From Orientallactaga sibirica (Eukaryota; Chordata; Mammalia; Rodentia; Dipodidae): DNA of 64,000 bases. Of this stretch, positions 54,905-64,000 are shown piece by piece (the stretch's first letter is position 1; every line of letters begins with the position of its first letter). The translations under genes were made by a program, and so were the position numbers. The notes beneath the pieces were generated by a model that had not been told where the DNA came from, searched no databases, and worked only from the letters and a program-made list of their open reading frames with translations. The DNA lies in assembly GCA_036365145.1 (NCBI GenBank), contig JAEOAD010000029.1, positions 24,235,001-24,299,000 of the forward strand, written 5' to 3'.

Positions 54905-56001
54905 TATTATGTCAGTAGCACCCATGATGAGGACTCTACTCCAGGAAGTAGCAGTAGTTGCTCCTTCCTGACACTGGAGAATCACCCTTCAGCCTAGGTC
55001 CACTAGGAAGGATGAAGCTTTGGGTAGTAAATGATTTAACACAAATAGCAATTATACCTGAGGGTATTAGAAAAACAAAAGGTAAATATTGAAATAGAAA
55101 TTTTAGAGCATGATGTTTGTTTGGAGGAACCATAATGACTTGTTTCAAATAACACAGAGATATTCATGCCATCATAAGATTATTATCCAGTGTTCTATGC
55201 ATTTTTAAATAATTTAAGGAAATCTCAGATATTAGTTGATGAAAATTATAATGTTCAATCTAAGAAAATAATCACCACTAGTTTTGTGTATGCCTACACA
55301 ATAACTTCTTTTTATATGATAAGGAAGAGGCAAGAAAAGTAATGTAACTTCTGAACATACTATTGAGAAAGTATATTTAAGCCTGTAATAGTGGCATGTA
55401 CATTTAACCCTAACACTCAGAACACTGAGATAGAAAGACTGCCAACTTGAGGCCCACCTTGGCTATACAGAAAGACTTTGTCACCATAATAACACTAAAC
55501 AGAAGGAAGTATGGGAAAATATATCAAACAATCGGTTTACATGGTTTGGTTTCAAATGGTTGTTAGGGGATGCTTTGTCTCCTCTCCCATTCCACACACT
55601 TCCAGGAAATTTAAATATATATATATTTTATAATATCTATAAAGCTGATATACTGTTGCAGAACTCTTGTGAAATAACCAGAAATAAGAGCCACAATAGA
55701 TATGGAAATTATTGGTAGGTCAGACCATGGTGTGAAGAGAGAATATCATTGTATGAAATGGCAGGGGATATCCTTCTTTAGTCTACTTTTGCTCACTGAA
55801 AATCAATACTAATTCCTATTACATAATGAAGTTAGATCACATGTGTATGGTAACCCCAACTTTATTCAGTTATGTTACTTGCATTAAAATCGTAAATACA
55901 TTACTTTATTGAGTTGTATTAATATTTATTCTTTCATATTGCATGATTCTATTTTCAATATGTGTTCTGGAAATCGAAAAGAAATATAATTTTACTCCAT
56001 T
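54905..56001. other. Single-copy DNA
   Basis: 1.1 kb. The minus frame 54936-55148 (70 codons) has no recognised domain. A short TA-rich patch lies at 55614-55630. Confidence 0.4.
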
Positions 56002-56018
56002 TGAAATTTAAGAATTTT

Positions 56019-56025
56019 TAAAAAT

Positions 56026-56064
<39 letters not shown>

Positions 56065-56266
56065 TTTGAGAGAAATAGAGACAGAAAGAAGCAGATAGAT
56101 AAAGAGAGAATAGGCATGCCTAGGCCTCCAGCCCCTGCAAAAGAACTCTGAATTCATGCGCCACTTTGTGCATCTGGCTTTTGTGGGTCCTGGGGAATCA
56201 AGCCTCAAACCAGGATCTTTGGGCTTCACAGGCAAGTACTTAACCACTAAGCCATCTCTCCAGGCC
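56019..56266 (-). mobile_element. Short-form DIP-like SINE with (TTTA)n
   Basis: Imperfect duplication TGAAATTTAAGAATTTT (56002) and TGAAATTAAAGGATTT (56267). About ten TTTA units at 56026-56067. Minus head GGCCTGGAGAGATGGCTTAG. A short local insertion reads CAAGCCTCAAACCAGG where AACCTGGG-type sequence is expected. Confidence 0.92.
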
Positions 56267-56400
56267 TGAAATTAAAGGATTTGTGTGAAGAGGCAAAGAG
56301 CATATTGCAGTTAGCCTTTGTATGAACTGTGGAAGTTTGTGAGAACTGTGACAGGTCATTCCAATTCATTAATAATGCAGATAGAAAAAAAAAAAAGTGG

Positions 56401-56596
56401 TCTGGAGAGATGGCTTAGATGTTAAGGCATTTGCCTGAGAAGCCAAAGGATCCCCGTTTGATTCTCCAGGACCCATGTAAGCCAGATGCACAAGGGGCCC
56501 ATACATCTGAAGTTCCTTTGCAGTGGCTGGAGGCCCTGGCATGCCCATTCGCTTCTCTCTCTCTCTCTCTCTCAAAAAAATAAATAAAGTATATTT
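56401..56596 (+). mobile_element. Short-form DIP-like SINE
   Basis: TCTGGAGAGATGGCTTAGAT head after a short duplication AAAAAGTGG (ending at 56400, again at 56597). B box near GTTTGATTCTCC, then GCCAGATGCACAAGGGGCCC, (CT)n and AAAAAAATAAATAAAG. Confidence 0.9.
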
Positions 56597-56605
56597 AAAA
56601 AGTGG

Positions 56606-57935
56606 TGTTTTTTTCCAGATTAATTGATAGGTAACTCACTTTGAAAGACCCTGATTTATTAATTTCTGAGAGAAACTGAGGAAGAGGCAGCCCAGGTACT
56701 CAAGTGCATATTCTATGAGGCTTGAGAACAGGGCTTGTTCCTGGATGATGTATTTCCTTTTATCAACTCAGATATTAGGTATCACAGGCCACTGAATACA
56801 CCTTAATTATTAGAGTGGTTAGTTCCAAGCTATGACTCAAGTTTTTCTAAGTATCAATTATCCATTTTAAAAATAACATTTGCATATACTGTTTTAAATA
56901 TGGGAATGAATTAAAGTGTAATGAAATCATAGAGAAGTAACTAAAATATATCTCCTGATGGGGATTATAATTCACAAACCTGATGTTCAAATATTATAAT
57001 AAAATAAAATTATATTTAATATATCCCATTGATAGCCCATTGATCCTTGTATTAAGAACATCTGACCAGTTCAGATTTCTTTTAAGTAACTATGGTCCTT
57101 AGATATATATAACAAAATTTGAATATACTAGTTATTAGTTGTTAACATGTCAAATTTAAAGGAATATTAAAAAACAGAAAAAAAGGCATCTACAGTTATT
57201 ATAAACCTAAAGTATACCAAATTTTTTGCATTAGGTTTTGAAATTGTTTAATAATGAACAATTTTGCATATGCATTTGATGTCTGGGGATAATCTTATTC
57301 TTTTATGCCAAGTTTTATAACATAAGATCAATTAAAGTATCCCCAAGAAATATTTACAAAATCAAGTAAGTATAATCTTCATTCATAGTATGCACCTAGA
57401 TATCACAATTCCAAGCTTTTGAAAGTTTAACAAATTGTGCTTCAAGTTACAGAGAGATGTCAATATTTTCTTATGTAATAGAAAAATCTATTATTATTTC
57501 TCATATTCTAGGAACAACCACTTTTATAGACTTACTTTAACAAGATTTTTTATAAAATATATGCTTTAAAGTAACATGGAAGATCACCACTTACTTTTTC
57601 TCTTTTGAAATGCTAAGTCTACTACATCAGAATTTTCTGATGTAATTATTTCCCAAAAGGCTTAATAAAAGAATTAGAAAAAGAATGTAGAACTGGACGT
57701 TTAGAAATTTCTACTGCTAAGCAGAAAAACTGTTTCCATAATCTGATCTGTTCAGTATCTATCTTCAGACAAGGAAGGAAGAAAATCTGTTTTAAGATAC
57801 TTACTTCTTTTCCTGAACCCAAGGTAAGGTCCAAAATCAACAACAAACAAAAAATCAGGTAATCTATATTTCCAGTAAAATGTGTTTTTCTCTCAATTTG
57901 GATTGAAGGCCCATGATTTCTGGTTACCTCTTGAA
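56606..57935. other. Single-copy DNA
   Basis: 1.33 kb AT-rich. The minus frame 57646-57846 (66 codons) is unremarkable. Confidence 0.45.
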
Positions 57936-57937
57936 TA

Positions 57938-58160
57938 TTTTGGCTCAGCTGTTAAGATGCTTATTGGCAATCCCTAACGACCTGAATTTGATTCCCTAGT
58001 ACTTGAGTAAATCCAGATGCAAAAAGTGGCACATGTGTCTAGAGTGTGTTGATAGGACCTAGAGGCCCTTGTGTGCCCATCCTCTCTCCCCACCCAATCC
58101 CCCACCCAATTCCCTCTTTCTCTTTCAAATAAATGAATAAAATATTTTTTTAATGTTTAA
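57938..58160 (+). mobile_element. Old short-form DIP-like SINE, head lost
   Basis: Begins at TTTTGGCTCAGCTGTTAAGA without the GGGCTGGAGAG start. B-box relic TTTGATTCCC, ATCCAGATGCAAAAAGTGGC, a C-rich variant tail (CCCCACCCAATCCCCCACCC) and CAAATAAATGAATAAAA. Confidence 0.75.
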
Positions 58161-58179
58161 AATGAGAAATGAGGAGACA

Positions 58180-58300
58180 AATTGATAAAGTGGTTTTATT
58201 CACAGATTGATTGAAAAGGGGAAAGAAAGAAACATCATACTTTATGTCAGACCTTTTTTGTAACAGTGTTACAATTTGGTAGAAAACATGAAATAAAAAT
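58180..58300. repeat. Left copy of a diverged duplicated block
   Basis: TGATAAAGTGGTTTTATTCA, AAAGGGGAAAGAAAG, CAGACCTTTTTTGTAACAGT and GTTACAATTTGGTAGAAAAC recur in the same order at 60353-60404 plus 60631-60695. There a SINE splits the block. Confidence 0.7.
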
Positions 58301-58307
58301 GAAGTGG

Positions 58308-58326
58308 AAAGAGGCCCTGGCTTGCC

Positions 58327-58368
<42 letters not shown>

Positions 58369-58412
58369 TCTCTGTCTTTATCTGATTTCAAATAATAATA
58401 AAAAAAAACTTA
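58308..58412 (+). mobile_element. SINE 3' fragment
   Basis: AGAGGCCCTGGCTTGCCCAT, (CT)n, GTCTTTATCTGATTTCAAAT and an A-rich end: only the last third of a short-form SINE. Confidence 0.75.
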
Positions 58413-58440
58413 AAAAGTTAAAACAAGAGAATTAAGATTG

Positions 58441-58889
58441 ATAATACAGTTTTAGGTATAAATTGGTATGTATCTATTAAATATACTGCCTTTATCTGAA
58501 AATAGTTTTATCCCATTTAACTTGGTTTACAAGCTTATTTTTTAATCAAATTTCAATGGCAATTTCAAAGTGTTTTTTTTTTTTCACACAACCTAATTAT
58601 TTTATACTTTACTACAAGCTACAAAACAATGCCAATGCTTTTAAGGTTTTCCCTGAACAACTAGCATTGCTAGTGCACCAGAAAAAATAGTTTTAAATAA
58701 CATAAAATTAATCATCATAGAATAGGTAACAGAAATGTAATTAAAATTGAAATATTTTATAATATGTCATACTTATATTGATATTCTTTTCAAAATCTTT
58801 ATTATGTTTTAGTATATTTTCTTTGGCTGCTAATTGGTCTATGAGAATATTATTCATATAGCCTACCAGTTTGTTGTTGATCAGTAAAT
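58441..58889. other. Single-copy DNA
   Basis: 0.45 kb AT-rich. No feature recognised. Confidence 0.35.
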
Positions 58890-59216
58890 ACTGGTTATAG
58901 AATTAATCTTCTAATTTCCAGAACAAAACACCTGGCAGAAAGAAACTTATTGAAATAAAGAGTTTATATTTGTGTTGCAGCTTCAGGAGGAAATTTCTTC
59001 ATGGTTGGGAAAATAGCAAGAGCAGGAAAAGCTGGCTTACATTGTCATATTACAGCAGGAAGAAAAGTAGCAAAGTGAGCTGCTGTCACTGGTAGGTTGT
59101 ACTAGACTAATAAACCTCAAGTTAATTCCCCAGTGATGCATCTCCTCACCTAAGGCTCCACCAAAGGGGATTAAGTCTCAGGCTTACTCACAAGCACATG
59201 AGTCTATGGACAATAT
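58890..59216 (+). mobile_element. RMER1/URR1-like repeat, 5' part
   Basis: AACAAAACACCTGGCAGAAA, TTGCAGCTTCAGGAGGAAAT, ATTCCCCAGTGATGCATCTC and AAGGCTCCACCAAAGGGGAT follow the shared module. Its last 35 bp (TATGGAGAATAGTTTACATT then CAAACTACCA) lie at 59531-59565, beyond an inserted SINE. Confidence 0.6.
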
Positions 59217-59273
59217 TTTTTAATATATTTTTTTATTTTTTTTTTTCATTTTTTTGGAGAGACACAGAGAGAG

Positions 59274-59330
<57 letters not shown>

Positions 59331-59530
59331 TGGGCGCGCCAGCAATGTCTCAGCTGTTGAGAACGAAATCCAGATATGTGTGCCCCCTTGTGGTCAAGTG
59401 CGGCATTGCACCCTTGCATCACTGCGTCTGGCTAAACGTGGGACCTGGAGATTGGAACCGCTGGAGATTGGAACCAGCGTTTTTAGGCTTAAGAGGCAGG
59501 CTCCTTAACCCCTAAGCCATCTTTCCAGCC
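59217..59530 (-). mobile_element. Long-form DIP-like SINE with duplicated B box
   Basis: Inserted in the preceding repeat. Duplication CTATGGACAATAT (59204) and CTATGGAGAATAG (59531). AGATTGGAACC occurs at 59449 and 59465, giving the 16-bp B-box duplication. The sense-strand (TC)n tract is seen on plus as about 20 GA units (59281-59321). Minus head GGGCTGGAAAGATGGCTTAG. Confidence 0.96.
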
Positions 59531-59565
59531 CTATGGAGAATAGTTTACATTCAAACTACCATATA
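59531..59565 (+). mobile_element. RMER1/URR1-like repeat, 3' end
   Basis: Right-hand remainder of the element at 58890, displaced by the SINE. Confidence 0.5.
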
Positions 59566-60117
59566 GGTTGCATATATCAAACATAGGGCTTTCATTAAGA
59601 ATTTAAAATTACATCAGATGCTTTCTTAAACTTGTGGAGAGGAGGAATTTTTTGTTAATATTTTTCAACTACATTTACTTGGTACCTTGTTTAATTTTTA
59701 TAATATGACTTTAAACTCATCATAATACCCACAGCTTACAGATAGAATTTTCAATAATATGTATTTTAATGCAATCAAATTAGTAGTTTCACAATGGGTA
59801 TTGAAATCTATGATGTTCACACTCTATAACAGTTTTTACTCTGAGCAGATTATAAAGGATGATCATAATTTGATAAAGCAAATGCAGACAGAAATAAACA
59901 AAAATATTCTTAAGAAAATAATCTTTCTGTTCAATATTTTCATGTGCCCCCATCAGATTATTATATGACCATATTGAAAATAAGTGAGAAATCCCTTAAC
60001 TACATAAAATATTCCCCACTGAGTTAATAACAATTCATGCTAATTAACGGAGTATTTTATCTGCTTCCATATAAGGATTACAGAGTGGCACTTATTTTCA
60101 TAAATCTGCCACTCCTT
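59566..60117. other. Single-copy DNA
   Basis: 0.55 kb. The plus frame 59759-59968 (69 codons) is Ile/Lys/Asn-rich as expected from AT-rich DNA. Not called. Confidence 0.4.
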
Positions 60118-60129
60118 TAAAGAAATCAG

Positions 60130-60333
60130 GGGCTGGAGAGATGACTCAGTATTTAAGGCACTTGCTTGCAAAAGCAAAAGGACCCTGGTTCAATTCCCTA
60201 GTACCCACATAAAGCTGGATGGTAGTTCATGCATCTGAAGTTTGTTTGCAGTGGTTAGAGGCACTAGCATGCCCATTTTCTCTTTCTTTCATTCTCTAAA
60301 ATAAATATATGAAATATTTATAAAACATTTAAT
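60130..60333 (+). mobile_element. Short-form DIP-like SINE
   Basis: GGGCTGGAGAGATGACTCAG head, GGTTCAATTCCC B box, AAGCTGGATGGTAGTTCATG, then a T/C tail and AAAATAAATATATG. Imperfect 12-bp duplication (AAAGAAATCAGG; AAAGCAATTAGG). Confidence 0.88.
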
Positions 60334-60352
60334 AAAGCAATTAGGAAACACA

Positions 60353-60695
60353 CTGATAAAGAAAAATGGACTTATTCACAAAAAGGGGAGAGTAAAAAAG
60401 AAGAGGGCTGGAGAGATGGCTTAGTGATTAAGTGCTTGTCTGCAAAGCCTAAGGACCCCAGTTCAAGGCTCAGTTCCCCAATACCCATGTAAGCCAGATG
60501 CACATGGTGGCACATGTATCTGGAATTCATTTGCAGTGGCTAGAGGCCCAGGTGGGCACATTATCTCTCTCTCTCTTTCTTTCTCTCATTCTCTAATAAG
60601 TAAATAAAAAAAAATTAAAAAGAAGAAAAATAACTTTGTCTCTCTCAGACCTTTTCTTTACCAGTGTTACAAATTCATAGAAAATATGAAACAAA
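60353..60695. repeat. Right copy of a diverged duplicated block, split by a SINE
   Basis: CTGATAAAGAAAAATGGACT, TTATTCACAAAAAGGGGAGA, then after the SINE CAGACCTTTTCTTTACCAGT and GTTACAAATTCATAGAAAAT. The left copy (58180-58300) is the matching empty site for the SINE at 60405. Confidence 0.68.
60405..60616 (+). mobile_element. Short-form DIP-like SINE with B-box region repeat
   Basis: GGGCTGGAGAGATGGCTTAG head. The B-box region reads CAGTTCAAGGCTCAGTTCCC, a 10-bp insertion that partly repeats CAGTTC. GCCAGATGCACATGGTGGCA follows. The target duplication is AAAAAGAAGA-like on both sides. The left duplicated block lacks this insertion. Confidence 0.92.
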
Positions 60696-60885
60696 GGGCT
60701 GGAGAAATGGTTTAGTGCTTAAGGAGCTTGCCTACAAAGTCAAAGAACCACAGTTTGATTTCCCAGGACCCATGTAAGCCAGATGCACAAGGTGGTGCAT
60801 GCATCTGAAGTTTGTTTGCAGTGGCTGGAGACCCTGGTGTGCACATTTGCTCATTCTTTCTAAATCTATTTGCCTCTCTCTCAAA

Positions 60886-60928
<43 letters not shown>

Positions 60929-60949
60929 AAAGATAAAATATTTTAAAAA
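60696..60949 (+). mobile_element. Short-form DIP-like SINE with (AAAT)n tail
   Basis: Flanked by GAAAATATGAAACAAA (60680) and GAAAATATAAAACAAA (60950). GGGCTGGAGAAATGGTTTAG head. About eleven AAAT units follow CTCTCTCTC (60885-60930). Confidence 0.94.
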
Positions 60950-60990
60950 GAAAATATAAAACAAAAATTAAATAATGTGAATTGATTAAT

Positions 60991-61342
60991 TTAAGTTGTT
61001 AGAACTGTGTGAAATTGCTTCTCTTCAGGGTAAGTTTCTCCACTACTGGTACCAGGGATTAATCCTTTTCCCACCTCCAGTGTGATATTCCTGGGGAAAT
61101 TTAACTCTATGGGTCACATTCTTTCAATAGTTTGACAGCAGAAGGAGTACAAGTGTCTGTGTGTCTCGCTTGGCAGAGAAATTACATAAGGTTACAGTGT
61201 GGGTTCTTCAAGTTAGATATTAGCTTCCTATTGCATTCATTTGGAACTTGATTGGTTGGTCACAATTATCAGATCAGAGATATTTGTTTCTCACAAAACT
61301 TGTCAATGTGATCATTGTGTAGTGATGGTGAAAAAAAAAGGG
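60991..61342. other. Single-copy DNA
   Basis: 0.35 kb of normal complexity. Nothing recognised. Confidence 0.35.
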
Positions 61343-61344
61343 GG

Positions 61345-61600
61345 GAGCTGGAGAGATGGCTTAGTGGTTAAGGCACCTGCCTCCTAAGCTTAAGAACAGG
61401 GTTCCAATCTCCAGGTCCCACGTTTAGCCAGATGCAAAGTGACACAAGGGCACAATGCTGCACTTGCCCACAAGGTGGCGCACACATCTGGATTCGTTCA
61501 CGGCAGCTGAGAGACTGCTGGCCTGCCCATTCTCTATCTGTCTCCTTCTCCCTCTCTCTCTCTGTCTGTCTCTCTCTAAACAAATAAAAAATAAATAAAT
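61345..61600 (+). mobile_element. Long-form DIP-like SINE, single B box
   Basis: AGCTGGAGAGATGGCTTAGT head, one B box (GGGTTCCAATCTCC), long central block with GCACTTGCCCACAAGGTGGC, GATTCGTTCACGGCAGCTGA, a (TC)n tail and AAACAAATAAAAAATAAA. Open frames on minus across it (61368-61583, 61424-61858) are shadows. Confidence 0.94.
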
Positions 61601-61675
61601 AATTTTTTTTTTAAAAAGGATGATAATAGAAAAGAGGGCAAAGGATTGATAGTAGTTTAGAAAGTAAAGCCATAT

Positions 61676-61795
61676 CTGAGCAGGGCAGTGGTGACACACT
61701 CCTTTAATACCAGCACTCGGGAGGGAGAAGTGGGAAGATCGTGAAGAGCTTGAAAAACCAAAAATAATAAAAAAGAAAAGAAAGAAAGAAAGTAA
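61676..61795 (+). mobile_element. B1 SINE with large internal deletion
   Basis: GAGCAGGGCAGTGGTGACAC, TTTAATACCAGCACTCGGGA and GGGAGAAGTGGGAAGATCGT, then a jump to GCTTGAAAAACCAAAAATAA: roughly half of the normal body is gone. GAAAGTAAA occurs on both sides, a possible short target duplication. Confidence 0.82.
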
Positions 61796-64000
61796 AACGT
61801 ATATTTGATCATTTATTTTTGCTTCTATTTCATGGGAATAATAACAGATACATGGCATTGTGCCAGAAACAAACCCCCAAAGCTCATGTGTAAAAGTTTT
61901 TCCCAGGATAGAATTAATATAATTTTTTTAACAGGGATCATACACTGGAGACAGAAATAAAAAAGGTGAAGTCTCAGAGAAACAATCTCCACTTTACAAT
62001 TATAAATCGTGTTTAAATTGTAGTGAATGGCCACAGGTATGTTATTTTAGCTGAAACACAGTAACTGACAATATTGTAGTCTCTCTGAAATACTTCATGG
62101 GCCCCAACCATATGTATCATTGCATGTAGCATTTTTCCTTCCCCTTCACTTTTTTTTTTTTTTTTAATTTAAGCCTGTATTTTCTATGAAAAGTATATCA
62201 CTTTTAAGATACATAAAGCTGTAAACTCATCATGTATATTTTGAATTACTGAATTGCATATAGGTACAGACCTTGCTAGGTGGCACATATTAGATTCACA
62301 TGAGCCAGAGGAAGAAAAATGCATTTGCCAAATGAATTAAGGAATGAATTAGTTAGAATATATAAAATTACAGGGATTTTAATGACTGTCTTGCCAAACT
62401 GAGAGTTTTGTTCAAAAACCAGGTTGTGCACAGTCAATGTTCAAACAAACCAAAGACTGCCTCAGTACAGAGGCTTATTAAGTTTCCTTGGCAGCAGCTG
62501 TTTCCAAGAAATGCCACTGGAGTGAGGGCAATCAAAGGTCAGCAAGTTCAAATGTTAAGGAGGTCACAAAGAAGACTACAGACATAACTCATCTCATGCG
62601 CCATTGAGGCATCATTCTCTCCCTCACGTAGTTTCCCATCTTTGTCCCTTCTTGGTATCCCAGAAGGTTACAGTTATTGGACTCAGTGTTTTCGGAGTTG
62701 CAAGTGGATTTTCTCTTCTCAACCATAGTTACAAGGACAGGGAGAAACAAGAAAGACGAGGTTGATAGAGACTTCATGCCTCAAAGTCAGACAGTCTCTT
62801 GAATTAACTTTTCTGTCTTGTGTAGTAAGTAGAATAATTTCCAAGATCATATTCACTCAGTGACTTTATGAGTCATTTATTAAATTTAATCATTTTCAAA
62901 TAACTTTTTTGTGTAATAGGAGGTAATAAACTTATTTCCAGGCTTAAGGCAAAAAGAAGGGCAGAGAGCATCTTTTTCTGCCTCTCAGAGTTTCCTTGTC
63001 ATTTGTTATTGATATTATTGAAAATGCAGAAATGATCTCCAAGAATAAGAAGCAAATGTTATTGAAAAACACAGGATTTTTGACATGGGGCTCTTCCTAC
63101 ACCAAGTTAAACCATTTTCTTATTAATATAAAAAAGAGGGTCTTGAAATTGTTGGTATATGATCATCATAAGAATTCCATTGAAATACTGAGGAAATAAG
63201 AGCACAAATCTTGAATATAGCTACTGAAAAGCCATGAGTAGAGAAAACTCTGAAATAAACAGCGAGCTCAAGAGATTAAAAAAAAAAGGAAAGGCATCCT
63301 GGAAATATGTGATAGTTTTCACAGGACTTGCTGTTTTCGATAGTTTCTGAAAAAGTAAATGCAAACATTAGTTTCATACAGATAATCTTGAAGAAGTCTG
63401 GCATGTTTTCCTCATCAGGCTTAAATCAATGCCTTAGGAGGGTTATGTTCATTCAGAAACCTCCAGTCATGAGTGCTGCTTTTTTCATGTGTGAAGTATT
63501 TTTGCTTTCCCTGACTCATAGCTCCTTGGCATCTAAAGTTCAACTGTGGTCAGTTGGACCACATAGCACCATTCTTACACCAACTGTTACACGTCATGCT
63601 TTCACTAATAAGGTCTCTTGATGATCCTCTGCCAATCCACATATCCAAGTATTACTTCCCTCATTTAAGGTTGTCTGACTAGTAACTTTATTTCATGTTC
63701 CATAGAGCACAGCATTTTCACATACTGCAGAGATTCAAATGTGAAGACCTTTGGGAATGGCTTCTTTTTCTATCTATTACAGAAAGGAATAAAAATAAAA
63801 TTGAGTTCAGAGAGTATAAATCATTGATGATCTTGACAGGTATTGTTTTGTGGAGTAGTTTAGCTAAAAACTGAGGGAAATTTTTCTAGGAAAAGATAAT
63901 TAGAAATAGATGTTTAGACAATAATAAGTACGAAAGCTCCTTTGAATCATTTTGTCAAAGGTAACAGAGTGAGTTGAACCTAAATAAAAGCAGGGATAAG
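61796..64000. other. Single-copy DNA to the window end
   Basis: 2.2 kb without recognised repeats apart from a T-run (62150-62164). Frames noted: 62589-62777 minus (62 codons, ATG, hydrophobic start, Cys and Asn-rich middle), 62996-63199 plus and 63328-63621 plus (97 codons). None could be assigned to a family, and no convincing splice or promoter context was seen. Confidence 0.45.

Noticed and set aside
60885..60930. Regular direct repeats as a CRISPR-like or satellite array
   Set aside because: Simple AAAT units in a SINE tail, with no spacers. The window is vertebrate nuclear DNA.
1..64000. A novel multi-gene system
   Set aside because: Both strands were read for gene clusters, conserved domains outside L1, inverted-repeat units and ordered arrays. 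All structured signal is explained by retroelements, simple repeats and one small duplication.

Overview
The window is ordinary vertebrate nuclear DNA from a mouse-like rodent: AT-rich, with no operons, no ribosome-binding sites and no long open frames. It carries five rodent interspersed-repeat classes: B1 (7SL-derived) SINEs, B3/B4-type relics, ERVL-MaLR LTRs, L1 elements, and many copies of a tRNA-derived SINE of the B2 superfamily. Those copies start with a GGGCTGGAGAGATGGCT-type head and end in a (TC)n tract plus AATAAA. I recognise this SINE as DIP-like, which points to jerboas and relatives (Dipodoidea). That assignment rests on remembered family features, not on a database search.

No functional protein-coding gene, exon, tRNA, rRNA or known ncRNA gene could be supported on either strand. 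Every open frame that looks like a known protein is a decayed L1 frame. The other short frames fall in SINEs, microsatellites, other repeats or anonymous single-copy DNA. The window is best read as intergenic or deep-intronic sequence. I found no previously undescribed biological system. The noteworthy items concern retroelement structure.

Layout. 1-11.3 kb: SINEs of several ages, a solo MaLR LTR (3.4-3.8 kb), and two copies of a longer RMER1/URR1-like rodent repeat (7.1-7.9 kb, broken by two SINEs, and 8.0-9.4 kb). 11.6-18.9 kb: an ancient L1/HAL1 ORF1 relic, several L1 3' UTR pieces in both orientations, a 230-bp polypyrimidine microsatellite joined to a B1, and many minus-strand SINEs. 18.9-26 kb: mostly single-copy AT-rich sequence. 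26-36 kb: a very young B1, B4 and B3 relics, a second long RMER1/URR1-like copy, and the 3' end of a MaLR provirus with its LTR. 36-39 kb: single-copy. 39.2-43.7 kb: a 5'-truncated plus-strand L1. 43.7-49.1 kb: single-copy sequence with B1s and ancient relics. 49.15-52.77 kb: a minus-strand L1 with both ends and its target-site duplication, but with large internal deletions. 52.8-64 kb: single-copy sequence, an L1 ORF2 fragment, a SINE cluster and a diverged local duplication.

How the parts relate. The L1s supply the reverse transcriptase thought to mobilise B1 and the DIP-like SINE. Most younger SINEs here are flanked by 12-17 bp direct repeats, the expected mark of L1-type target-primed insertion. 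The DIP-like SINE exists in a short and a long form, and some long copies carry a 16-bp tandem duplication that covers the pol III B box.
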